49,558 nucleotides of DNA from DATHSY01 sp046729855. GTDB taxonomy: Bacteria; Actinomycetota; UBA4738; HRBIN12. The notes beneath the pieces are model-generated. The model was not told where the DNA came from. It searched no databases and saw only the letters and a program-made list of their open reading frames with translations. The position numbers and the translations under genes are program-made. The stretch lies in assembly GCA_046729855.1 (NCBI GenBank), contig JBKPHM010000088.1, forward strand, positions 1-49,558, given 5' to 3'. The number at the start of each line of letters is the position of its first letter. Positions within the stretch are counted from its first letter, which is position 1. Of this stretch, positions 41,714-49,285 are shown piece after piece.

Positions 41714-42467
41714 GCTCGCCGACCGCCGCCTCGATCTCAGCCGCCGCGGCGAGGACACGCCGTGCGTGGCGACGAGCGTCCGCCGGCCGCATCCGCGACA
41801 TCGGCCCCGAGACGGACACGATGGCGATCAAGCGCCCGTCCCGGGCACGCACCGGGGCGCTGACCGACCCGACACCCGCCTGACGTTCGCCGGCGCTGTG
41901 CGCCCACCCTCGTCGCCTCACCGCGTCGAGCTCCGTGCGAAGGGCATCGGGTCTCGCCGACGAGCGAAGAAGGCGTTCGCGGTCGGCGTCCTCGGCGTGC
42001 GCGAGGAGGACCTTGGCCGCGGACCCAGCGGTGAGCGGGAGCGAAGCGCCGACCGGCACGATCGTCCGGAGCTCGTTTGGCGACTCGACCGCCTCGACGC
42101 ACACACGCTCGTCGCCGACGCGTACGAACAGCTGCGAGCTCTCGCCCGTCTCGCCGGTCAGTCGCTCGAGCGCCGGCCGCGCGGCGTCGACGAGCGGCAG
42201 GCCACGAGCCGCCGACGACCCGAGCCGGATCAAGGCGGGCCCGAGCGCGTACCCACCGTCGGATCGCCTGATCAGCCCGTGCGCTTCGAGCGCCCGGAGC
42301 AGCCGATGCGCCGTCGGCCGAGGGACGCCCGCCCGATCCGCTACCTCGGCGAGCGCGCGCGCCCCCGACTCAACGGCCGATAGAACGGCGACGGTCCGGT
42401 CGAGGACGCCGACGCCGGACGACCCCGAGCCCTGGCGCCCACGCCGGCGGGATGGTACGCTCCCCAT
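41700..42467 (-). CDS. IclR-family regulator, NdgR/LtbR-like
   Basis: 255-aa regulator: winged helix-turn-helix (about 20-80; ALAEVADRAGVPRPTAHRLLRAL) and IclR effector domain (about 85-250; VGASLPLTAGSAAKVLLA). In actinobacteria the IclR regulators NdgR, LtbR and AreB are encoded divergently from leuCD and control branched-chain amino-acid genes (established knowledge). The same divergent arrangement exists here, with leuC starting 75 nt away. ATG 42467 is chosen; GTG 42473 is possible. A palindrome in the shared region is the likely site for this regulator. Confidence 0.85.
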   Translation of the reverse strand: MGSVPSRRRGRQGSGSSGVGVLDRTVAVLSAVESGARALAEVADRAGVPRPTAHRLLRALEAHGLIRRSDGGYALGPALIRLGSSAARGLPLVDAARPALERLTGETGESSQLFVRVGDERVCVEAVESPNELRTIVPVGASLPLTAGSAAKVLLAHAEDADRERLLRSSARPDALRTELDAVRRRGWAHSAGERQAGVGSVSAPVRARDGRLIAIVSVSGPMSRMRPADARRHARRVLAAAAEIEAAVGEPRSR

Positions 42468-42487
42468 GTCCACTTATCGATACCAGA

Positions 42488-42502
42488 TTCCACATGGTGG
42501 AA
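42488..42502. promoter_or_regulatory. Palindromic operator candidate TTCCAC-ATG-GTGGAA
   Basis: A perfect 6-bp inverted repeat with 3-nt spacer between iclR and leuC, 20 nt from the regulator start and 40 nt before leuC. IclR-family sites often contain TGGAA/TTCCA half-sites, so autorepression and leuCD control are plausible. Confidence 0.6.
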
Positions 42503-42541
42503 CAACGGCCTGAGCGGCGCGACGCGCTCCGGAGGACCGTT

Positions 42542-43909
42542 ATGGCGCAGACGCTCGCGGAGAAGGTGTGGGAACGGCACGTCGTCCGGCGCGCCGATCA
42601 GGAGCCCGACCTGCTGTACGTCGACCTACACCTGGTCCACGAGGTGACGAGCCCGCAGGCGTTCGACGGGCTCCGGGTGAGCGGGCGCCCGGTCCGCCGG
42701 CCGGATCTCACGCTGGCGACGATGGACCACAACGTGCCGACCGCCCCCGGACCCGCCGATCCCGTCTCGGTGCGGCAGATGGAGGCGCTCGCGCGCAATT
42801 GCCAGGACTTCGGGATCCGGCTGTTCCCGATGGGACATCGCGACCAGGGGATCGTGCACGTCATCGGCCCTCAGCTCGGCCTCACGCAGCCCGGGATGGT
42901 GATCGTGTGCGGCGACTCGCACACCAGCACCCACGGCGCGTTCGGCGCGCTCGCGTTCGGGATCGGCACGAGCGAGGTCGAACACGTTCTGGCGACGCAG
43001 ACGCTCCCGCAGGCGCGGCCGGGAACGATGGCCGTCGAGGTTGAGGGCGAGCTTCCGGCCGGCGTGTCGGCGAAGGACGTGATCCTCGCGATCATCGCGC
43101 GGATCGGGACCGGCGGTGGCGTCGGCCACGTCATCGAGTACCGGGGCAGCGCGATCCGCGCGCTCTCGATGGAGGGCCGCATGACGATCTGCAACATGTC
43201 GATCGAGGCAGGCGCCCGCGCGGGCATGGTCGCACCCGACGACACCACCTTCGCGTTCCTCGAGGGCCGGCCGTTCGCGCGCTCCGGCGAGGCCTGGGAG
43301 CGGGCGCTCGAGGATTGGCTGTCGCTGCCGACGGACGCCGGCGCCACCTTCGACAGGACCGTGACGATCGACGCGGCGAGGCTGCGGCCCCATGTGAGCT
43401 GGGGGACGAACCCGGGGCAGACCGTGACGATCGACGACGCGGTCCCGGCGCCCGTCAACGACGCGGCGGTCCGCGCGCTCGAGTACATGGGACTGGAGGC
43501 CGGAATGCCGATGCGCGAGATCAGGCCGGACACCGTGTTCATCGGTTCCTGCACGAACAGCCGGATCGGCGACCTGCGTGAAGCCGCCGCGGTCGTACGC
43601 GGACGCACCGTGCATCCGTCGGTGCGCGCGATGGTGGTCCCCGGGTCGATGCTCGTGAAGCTCGAGGCCGAGCGGGAAGGGCTCGACGTGGTGTTCAAGG
43701 AGGCCGGCTTCGAGTGGCGTGGCGCCGGGTGCTCGATGTGCCTGGGGATGAACCCCGATCGGCTGGGGCCCGGTGAGCGCAGCGCCTCGACGTCGAACCG
43801 GAACTTCGAGGGGCGTCAGGGCAAGGGCGGTCGCACGCACCTCGTGTCGCCGGCCGTCGCCGCGGCGACCGCCGTCGCCGGGCACTTCACGACGCCGGAG
43901 GATCTGTGA
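42542..43909 (+). CDS. leuC: 3-isopropylmalate dehydratase large subunit
   Basis: 455-aa aconitase-family subunit that interconverts 2- and 3-isopropylmalate in leucine biosynthesis with LeuD. Iron-sulfur cysteines lie in FIGSCTNSRIGD and GAGCSMCLGMN; YVDLHLVHEVTSPQAFDGLR and GDSHTSTHGAFGALAFGIGT are typical. CGGAGG 6 nt before the ATG at 42542 fixes the start (the upstream in-frame ATG lies inside the operator). Overlaps leuD (TGATG). Confidence 0.95.
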   Translation: MAQTLAEKVWERHVVRRADQEPDLLYVDLHLVHEVTSPQAFDGLRVSGRPVRRPDLTLATMDHNVPTAPGPADPVSVRQMEALARNCQDFGIRLFPMGHRDQGIVHVIGPQLGLTQPGMVIVCGDSHTSTHGAFGALAFGIGTSEVEHVLATQTLPQARPGTMAVEVEGELPAGVSAKDVILAIIARIGTGGGVGHVIEYRGSAIRALSMEGRMTICNMSIEAGARAGMVAPDDTTFAFLEGRPFARSGEAWERALEDWLSLPTDAGATFDRTVTIDAARLRPHVSWGTNPGQTVTIDDAVPAPVNDAAVRALEYMGLEAGMPMREIRPDTVFIGSCTNSRIGDLREAAAVVRGRTVHPSVRAMVVPGSMLVKLEAEREGLDVVFKEAGFEWRGAGCSMCLGMNPDRLGPGERSASTSNRNFEGRQGKGGRTHLVSPAVAAATAVAGHFTTPEDL

Positions 43910-44505
43910 TGCAACCCTTCAGCACACACACCGGCCGCGCCGTCCCGCTCGACCGCGCCGACGTGGACACCGACCAGATCGTCCCGGCCGAGTACCTCAA
44001 ACGTATCGAGCGGACCGGCTTCGGCCCCTTCCTGTTCGCGGAGTGGCGTAAGGACGCGTCGTTCGTCCTGAACGACCCGCGCTACGACGGCGCGACGATC
44101 CTGTTGGCGGGGCCGAACTTCGGCAGCGGATCCAGCCGCGAGCACGCGGTGTGGGCGCTCGAGGACCACGGGTTCCGGGCCGTGATCTCCGAGCGGTTCG
44201 CCGACATCTTCCGCAACAACTGCACGAAGGTTGGACTGCTTCCCGTCGAGTTGCCGGGCGAGGCCGTCCGCGCGCTGATGGACGCGGTGCTCGACGAGCC
44301 ATCGACGGAGATCACCGTTGACCTCCAATCGATGCTCGTGTCGGCGCCATCGGTGGCCGAGTCGTTCGACATCGACCCGTTCACGAGGTGGCGCCTGCTC
44401 GAGGGGCTCGACGATATCGGGCTCACGCTGCGCCACGAGGACGAGATCGCGCGCTTCGAGGCGTTACGACCTCCGTGGCTCCCGATAGCAGCTCCGTCAG
44501 CGTGA
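43909..44505 (+). CDS. leuD: 3-isopropylmalate dehydratase small subunit
   Basis: 198-aa swivel-domain subunit pairing with LeuC. DRADVDTDQIVPAEYLKRI and the conserved FGSGSSREHAVWAL loop are diagnostic. The ATG at 43909 overlaps the leuC stop; a GTG at 43906 is also possible. The 3' end overlaps the convergent DUF72 gene by 83 nt. Confidence 0.95.
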   Translation: MQPFSTHTGRAVPLDRADVDTDQIVPAEYLKRIERTGFGPFLFAEWRKDASFVLNDPRYDGATILLAGPNFGSGSSREHAVWALEDHGFRAVISERFADIFRNNCTKVGLLPVELPGEAVRALMDAVLDEPSTEITVDLQSMLVSAPSVAESFDIDPFTRWRLLEGLDDIGLTLRHEDEIARFEALRPPWLPIAAPSA

Positions 44506-45190
44506 ACGCGTCGCGCACGGCGGCGCCGCCGGGGTCGTTGTTGAAGTACACGTAGGTCTCGCGGGCCTGCGTCGAGGCGATCCGGTCCGCCCACCGCCGG
44601 AGCTTGTCACGCGGGTAATCGGCGATCCCGGGGCGGCCCTGGTGGAACCGGACGTACGACCACCCGCCGGTGACGACGTGCGGCACGCGAGCACCCGGCC
44701 GGTCAGCGAGGACGAACGCGACCCCGGCCGCGTCGAGTGCCTCGAACACGTCGTCGCGTTCCCAGGACCGGTCGCGGAACTCGAAGGCCGATCGCAGCGA
44801 TCGGGGGAGCACGCCGAGGAACTCGCGAAGCAGGCCGACGTCGGCGCCGAACCTGGGCGGGAATTGGAACAGGACGGGCCCGAGCTTCTCCCCCAGGTGG
44901 TGCGCGCGATCGAGGAAGACGCGGACGGGATCACCCGCCCCGCGCATCCGGCGGATGTGCGTGATGTACCGGCTTGCCTTCACGGTCACGACGAACCCCG
45001 CAGGCGTCTCGGTGCGCCAGCGCGCGAAGCTCTCGGCCTTGGGAAGCATGTAGAACGAGTTGTTGACCTCGACCGTCGGGAACCGCTCGGCGAAGTACGT
45101 CAGCCATCGGCGCTTCGGGACGTCGGCCGGGTAGAAGCGCCCGCGCCAGCTGTCGTACTGCCATCCGCTCGTCCCGATCAGGACCTTCAC
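44423..45190 (-). CDS. DUF72 family protein
   Basis: 255-aa DUF72 (YecE-like) TIM-barrel protein. VKVLIGTSGWQYDSWRGRFYP, FPTVEVNNSFYMLP, GPVLFQFPPRF and YVRFHQG are hallmark blocks. Function unknown; these proteins lack a proven reaction. The GTG at 45190 is supported by a TATACA box 6 nt upstream. The last 83 nt overlap leuD on the opposite strand, and the normal family end (LTELL) is reached before the overlap is fully used, so the C-terminal extension may be readthrough. Confidence 0.88.
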   Translation of the reverse strand: MKVLIGTSGWQYDSWRGRFYPADVPKRRWLTYFAERFPTVEVNNSFYMLPKAESFARWRTETPAGFVVTVKASRYITHIRRMRGAGDPVRVFLDRAHHLGEKLGPVLFQFPPRFGADVGLLREFLGVLPRSLRSAFEFRDRSWERDDVFEALDAAGVAFVLADRPGARVPHVVTGGWSYVRFHQGRPGIADYPRDKLRRWADRIASTQARETYVYFNNDPGGAAVRDAFTLTELLSGATEVVTPRSARSRPRGAA

Positions 45191-45196
45191 GCGCCG

Positions 45197-45202
45197 TGTA
45201 TA
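45197..45202 (-). promoter_or_regulatory. -10-like box TATACA, leaderless start
   Basis: On the minus strand TATACA ends 6 nt before the GTG at 45190; the last base deviates from TANNNT. Confidence 0.4.
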
Positions 45203-45251
45203 CCCGGTCGGGCTCACAGACGTTGTCGCCCAGCCCCACAGCCCGGGCCGC

Positions 45252-45279
45252 TAAAGCCCCTCCCCCATCCGCCCGATGC
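45252..45279 (+). promoter_or_regulatory. Sigma-28-type promoter (TAAAG-N15-CCCGATGC)
   Basis: TAAAG at 45252-45256 and CCCGATGC at 45272-45279, spacer 15 nt as in the other two sites. The -10 element ends 7 nt before the in-frame ATG at 45287, supporting a leaderless start there. Confidence 0.6.
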
Positions 45280-45286
45280 CTCAGGC

Positions 45287-47419
45287 ATGCCGGGAGATCC
45301 CGTCGTCTCCGCGCGGCCGGCTCCCGGCCAGGAGCGAACAGGCGGCCGACGCCGCCGCGATGCAGTGCGTGCGACACGGGCGCCGTCGCCGCCGGACCGC
45401 ACGAGGCGGTCGACCGACGATGCGTCGCTGGAGCGGTGGACGGCGACGGTCGCCGATCTGGCGCGGCTACGGGACGAGCTCCAGGCGCTCCTGCTGACGT
45501 CTGGCCGGCGCGGACTTCCCCCGTCCACCGTCGGATCGTTCGAATCGCTTCGCGAGCGCCTCGGCCAGGTGCTCGACGGAGCCGCCGTCACGGAGGATCT
45601 GTTGCGTCGTCGGAGCGAGGCGCGGTTCAGCTCCCTCGTGCAGAACTCGTCCGACGTCGTCATGGTCGTGGATACCGACTCGACGATCCGGTACGTCAGC
45701 CCGTCCGTCGAACGAATCCTGGGATACGAGCCCGCACAGCTCGAGGGCGGACGTCTGATCGATGCGATCCACGCGGACGACAAGGCGCAGATCCTGCAGT
45801 TCCTCGCCACGACGGGCCGCGAGTCGGACGCCACGCCGCGCGTGGCAGAGTTCCGGGTGCACCACCGGAGCGACTTCTGGCTGCACGTGGAGACCCTGCG
45901 GACGAACCTCCTCCACGATCCGAACGTCCGCGGGATCGTGCTGAACACGCGCGACATCAGCGAGCGAAAGGCCTTCGAGGAGCAGCTGCAGCGCCAGGCG
46001 TTCCACGACCCGGTCACGGACCTCGCGAACCGCGCCCTGTTCCGGGACCGCGTCGAGCACGCGCTGCAGCGTCGCTCGCGCGACGAGCAGCCGATCTCCG
46101 TGCTGCTGATGGACGTGGACGACTTCAAGACGATCAACGACTCGCTCGGTCACGTCGCGGGAGACGTCGTGCTCCGCCAGGTGGGCGAGCGGCTACGGCG
46201 CTGCCTGCGGACCGCCGACACCGCCGCGCGCCTGGGCGGCGACGAGTTCGCGGTGCTGCTCGAGGACGGCGGCGACGACGCCGACGCGGCCGACGTGGCC
46301 GCACGGATCTTCCGCTCGCTCGAGGGCCCGTTCCGCGTCGGGCGCAAGGACGTGTTCGTCCGGGCGAGCATCGGGATCGCGACCTCGGTCGCCACAGATC
46401 CGATACCGATGGGTGCGGATGATCTCCTGCGCAACGCGGACGTCGCGATGTACATGGCCAAGGAGGCCGGCAAGGGGCGCTACCACCTCTTCCAGTCGGC
46501 GATGCACGATACGGCGCTGCGTAGGCTGGAGCTCAAGGCGGACCTGCAGCGAGCGATCGACAACGAGGAGCTCGTCCTGCACTACCAGCCGGTCGTCGAG
46601 CTGCTGACAGGCGACGTGGCGGGCGTCGAGGCGCTCGTGCGATGGAACCACCCCAGCCGCGGGATGGTCCCGCCGGCTGAGTTCATCCCGCTCGCCGAGG
46701 AGACCGGGCTGATCGTGCCGATCGGCCGGTGGGTCCTGGAGCAGGCATGTCGAGAAGCGGTCCGCGTCAGGCAGCGCTATGAGACGGCCGCTTCGCTGCA
46801 TGTGGCGGTCAACCTCTCGGCGCGACAGCTCCAGCGGCCGGAGATCGTCGACGAGGTCGCCGACATCCTGTTGACCTCGGGGCTCCACCCGCCGGCGCTC
46901 ATCCTGGAGATCACCGAGACCGTCATGATGCAGGACATCGAGCTGTCGCTCGAGCGTCTCTCTGAGCTGAAGCAGCTCGGCGTGAAGCTCGCCGTCGACG
47001 ACTTCGGCACGGGATACTCGTCGCTCAAGTACATCCAGCGCTTCCCCGTCGACATCCTCAAGGTGGACAAGTCGTTCGTCGAGGCCTTCAACGACGACCC
47101 GCGCAAGTCCGCGCTGACCGCGACGATCATCAAGCTCGCGGAGGACCTCTCGCTGCGACCGGTCGCCGAGGGGATCGAGCGGGCAGACCAGCTCGAGAAG
47201 CTGCTCGACCTTCATTGCGACCTTGGACAGGGCTTCTACTTCGCCGAGCCGATGCCGGCCGATGAGATCGAGCGGCTGCTCGCTACGAGAGCGACGCTCG
47301 GCGACCGCGCGCCGGACCCGTACACGCAGCTCCACCGCCGGCTCCATCGGCCGGCCGGTCGAGTCTGGCCCATCGACCTAGGCCGAAGCCCCTTCCCGCC
47401 TCCCCCGGAACGCGGATAG
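45287..47419 (+). CDS. PAS-GGDEF-EAL cyclic-di-GMP enzyme
   Basis: 710 aa. After an Arg/Pro-rich N-terminus (about 1-50) and a predicted helix, a PAS domain (about 110-230, SLVQNSSDVVMVVDTDSTIRY) leads to a GGDEF domain (about 235-400; GGDEF at 317-321 intact) and an EAL domain (about 410-670; E448-A-L in VEALVRWNHP, plus ITETVMM and DDFGTGYSSLKYI). Both catalytic motifs look complete, so it could make and/or break cyclic-di-GMP; which dominates cannot be read. The start at 45287 is set by the sigma-28-type promoter 7 nt upstream; a longer frame runs far upstream antisense to DUF72 and is rejected. Confidence 0.93.
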   Translation: MPGDPVVSARPAPGQERTGGRRRRDAVRATRAPSPPDRTRRSTDDASLERWTATVADLARLRDELQALLLTSGRRGLPPSTVGSFESLRERLGQVLDGAAVTEDLLRRRSEARFSSLVQNSSDVVMVVDTDSTIRYVSPSVERILGYEPAQLEGGRLIDAIHADDKAQILQFLATTGRESDATPRVAEFRVHHRSDFWLHVETLRTNLLHDPNVRGIVLNTRDISERKAFEEQLQRQAFHDPVTDLANRALFRDRVEHALQRRSRDEQPISVLLMDVDDFKTINDSLGHVAGDVVLRQVGERLRRCLRTADTAARLGGDEFAVLLEDGGDDADAADVAARIFRSLEGPFRVGRKDVFVRASIGIATSVATDPIPMGADDLLRNADVAMYMAKEAGKGRYHLFQSAMHDTALRRLELKADLQRAIDNEELVLHYQPVVELLTGDVAGVEALVRWNHPSRGMVPPAEFIPLAEETGLIVPIGRWVLEQACREAVRVRQRYETAASLHVAVNLSARQLQRPEIVDEVADILLTSGLHPPALILEITETVMMQDIELSLERLSELKQLGVKLAVDDFGTGYSSLKYIQRFPVDILKVDKSFVEAFNDDPRKSALTATIIKLAEDLSLRPVAEGIERADQLEKLLDLHCDLGQGFYFAEPMPADEIERLLATRATLGDRAPDPYTQLHRRLHRPAGRVWPIDLGRSPFPPPPERG

Positions 47420-47422
47420 CAT
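47417..47422 (+). promoter_or_regulatory. -10 box TAGCAT for small ORF and pseudo-receiver gene
   Basis: TAGCAT overlaps the GGDEF-EAL stop codon and lies about 33 nt before the GTG of the 57-aa ORF, giving a leader of roughly 26 nt that includes GGGAGGGG. Confidence 0.4.
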
Positions 47423-47454
47423 CGCCGCAGACCGACCGTTCGGGAGGGGTCTCG

Positions 47455-47628
47455 GTGGCCGGGACGACGGCCGGGTCCACGCCGCAGCGGGCCCACAAGC
47501 CCCGATGGGAGGCCGGCACGGCCAACCGCCGGGTCGTTGAAGCGTCGCGTCACCGGGGGCACGATCTGGAGCGGTCGCCGGAACGATACGATGCCGCCGG
47601 GGTGAGCGGGGGTCCGTCGGGGAGATGA
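47455..47628 (+). CDS. Small basic ORF, 57 aa, coupled to the next gene
   Basis: 57 residues (VAGTTAGSTPQRAHKPRWEA...), rich in Arg, Gly and His, no membrane segment. It is preceded by GGGAGGGG 6 nt before the GTG, and its stop TGA overlaps the next gene's ATG (ATGA), the classic coupling arrangement. No family recognised. It may be a real small protein or only a translated leader that couples expression of the following gene. Confidence 0.5.
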   Translation: MAGTTAGSTPQRAHKPRWEAGTANRRVVEASRHRGHDLERSPERYDAAGVSGGPSGR

Positions 47629-48746
47629 ACGAGCAGACAACCAGCGAACGCGTTCGCGTGCTGATCGGCGGCAACATCTACGCGAAACGCGCGCTCGTCC
47701 GGCGCTTCCTCGAGGACGACGGTTTCGATGTCGCCGGCGAGGTCATGAACCGCGAGGAGCTGCTGGGGGCCTCCGCGAACGAGCCGGTCGACGCGATCGT
47801 CGTGGACGAGGACCTGCTCGGCGGATCGGTCGCGCCGCTGCGCGAGCGCGCGCCCGACGCCAGGATCGTCGTCTTCACGCAGCAGGCGCCCGGCGAGTCG
47901 CCGACACCGTCCGGAGCCGACGGCTACCTCGAGAAGGGCATCGGTCTCGCGAGCCTTACGGCCATGCTCAATGGCCTGATGTCGCAGGCGCCGCCGACGC
48001 TGGACCTGAGGTGGACCGAACCACCGCCGCCTCCTCCTCAGGAGCGTCGCGTGCTCGCCGGACTCGGCGGCGTCGCGGCCGCAATCGTCGCGCTGGCGCT
48101 GGTCGCCCTTGTCCTCGTGAACACCCTTCCCGGCGACGTCGTCCCTCCGTCCCACCCGCCGACCGGTGGGTCGTTGGCGGTCCGTGGCGGCTGGACCCCG
48201 ACGCCCCTCGAGGCGGCGTTCGTGGACGTTCGCGAGCTCGCCAACGCCCTCAAGGCCGAAAGGACGGTCATCGCGGGCGCGCTGGCTGAGGCTTTGCTGC
48301 GCTCTCGCACGGTCGCAGACGACGCGGGCTACTCGATCGCCGAGCTCGACGCGCGGATCAGGTCGCTGCTCACCCGGGTGGCCGACTCGCTCGACGGCTC
48401 CCTCGCGTCGACGTTGCAATCGGTCTTCGGCCGGATCTTCCCTGGCATCGAGTTCGGTTCGGAGAACACCGAGTTAACCGACACGGGCGCTGACACATCG
48501 ACGGGCGAGGCGACCGTTACCGATAGCGATGGGACGAGCGATGACGCTGGCACCGCAGCCGGCACCGGAGCGGACGCCGACGGAGGGGCCGGGAGCGGCG
48601 GTGCGAACGCAGGCGGAGGCGGGAACGGCGGAGCGGAGCCGTTCCCGGGGCAGGGAAACCACAACGGGTGGCGGAACAAGCCGCCGGCCGGAGGTTGGAA
48701 GGGCGCGAACCCCAAGTCGCACGGGAACGGGCCCCCGGCAGGCTGA
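47625..48746 (+). CDS. Membrane protein with pseudo-receiver domain and Gly/Asn-rich tail
   Basis: 373 aa. The N-terminal 120 residues resemble a response-regulator receiver (RVRVLIGG...RALVRRFLEDDGFDVAGE, VDAIVVDEDLLGG with D61, ADGYLEKG), but the acidic metal pair is replaced (G16-N17 where two Asp are expected). A Pro-rich linker, one transmembrane helix (about 145-167, AAAIVALALVALVLVNTL), and an extracellular region follow; the latter ends in a Thr/Asp/Gly-rich then Gly/Asn/Pro-rich low-complexity tail (about 275-373). A receiver-like domain fused to an exported repetitive tail is unusual. Phosphorylation by the canonical route is doubtful. Start ATG 47625 overlaps the small ORF stop. 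Function unknown. Confidence 0.78.
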   Translation: MNEQTTSERVRVLIGGNIYAKRALVRRFLEDDGFDVAGEVMNREELLGASANEPVDAIVVDEDLLGGSVAPLRERAPDARIVVFTQQAPGESPTPSGADGYLEKGIGLASLTAMLNGLMSQAPPTLDLRWTEPPPPPPQERRVLAGLGGVAAAIVALALVALVLVNTLPGDVVPPSHPPTGGSLAVRGGWTPTPLEAAFVDVRELANALKAERTVIAGALAEALLRSRTVADDAGYSIAELDARIRSLLTRVADSLDGSLASTLQSVFGRIFPGIEFGSENTELTDTGADTSTGEATVTDSDGTSDDAGTAAGTGADADGGAGSGGANAGGGGNGGAEPFPGQGNHNGWRNKPPAGGWKGANPKSHGNGPPAG

Positions 48747-48754
48747 AGCGCGCG

Positions 48755-49267
48755 TCAGCCGAGGAGGACGCGGTACCGCACCGTCGGTCGCATCTCGCAA
48801 TCGACGTGCTCGCGGGTAGTCGTCCCGTCGAAGCTCCATCCGGCTCGCTCGTAGAACCGCCGGGCCAGTTCGTTGGTCTCCAGCACCCAGAGGGTCGCCG
48901 CCGAGAACCCGCGGGACCGTAGGTCCTCCACGGCGTGGGCGAATAGGTCCCTGCCGATGCCCGTCCCGATCTTGTCCGGTATGACGTAGATCGCGTAGAC
49001 CTCGCCCGTGCGATCGTCCGCGTCGCCGTCCTCGCTCGGACCGGTCACGGCGAACCCGATCACGCCCCCCTCGACCTCGGCCACCCACGTGCGGCGGTCG
49101 GAGTCCGAGCGCTCCAGCGAGCGTCGATGCATCTCGAGCCGATCCTCGACGCGGAGTCCGTCGAGATACGCGTCGCTCAACTGGCGCCGGTAGGCCGCCT
49201 GCCAGGCGCGGACGTGGATCTCCGCGATCCTCGGGGCGTCCTCGATCGTCGCTTCGCGAATCCGCAC
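48755..49267 (-). CDS. GNAT-family N-acetyltransferase
   Basis: 170-aa GCN5-related acetyltransferase. MRIREATIEDAPRIAEIHVRAW opens the fold; YAIYVIPDKIGTGIGRDLF carries the acetyl-CoA loop (Q/R-x-x-G-x-G/A variant IGTGIG); LWVLETNELARRFYERAGW is the conserved C-terminal motif. It transfers acetyl from acetyl-CoA to an unknown amine. TATCCT ends 8 nt before the GTG at 49267, supporting a leaderless start. Confidence 0.9.
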   Translation of the reverse strand: MRIREATIEDAPRIAEIHVRAWQAAYRRQLSDAYLDGLRVEDRLEMHRRSLERSDSDRRTWVAEVEGGVIGFAVTGPSEDGDADDRTGEVYAIYVIPDKIGTGIGRDLFAHAVEDLRSRGFSAATLWVLETNELARRFYERAGWSFDGTTTREHVDCEMRPTVRYRVLLG

Positions 49268-49275
49268 GGGCGCCG

Positions 49276-49281
49276 AGGATA
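49276..49281 (-). promoter_or_regulatory. -10 box TATCCT, leaderless start
   Basis: On the minus strand TATCCT ends 8 nt before the GTG at 49267. Confidence 0.5.
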
Positions 49282-49285
49282 GCGG

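Noticed and set aside
44642..45286. N-terminal extension of the GGDEF-EAL gene
   Set aside because: Antisense to DUF72 and upstream of the promoter at 45252; composition is shadow-like.
47537..47565. A fourth sigma-28-like promoter (TTGAAG ... CACGAT)
   Set aside because: Spacing is 17 rather than 15 and the first box deviates; it lies inside the 57-aa ORF.
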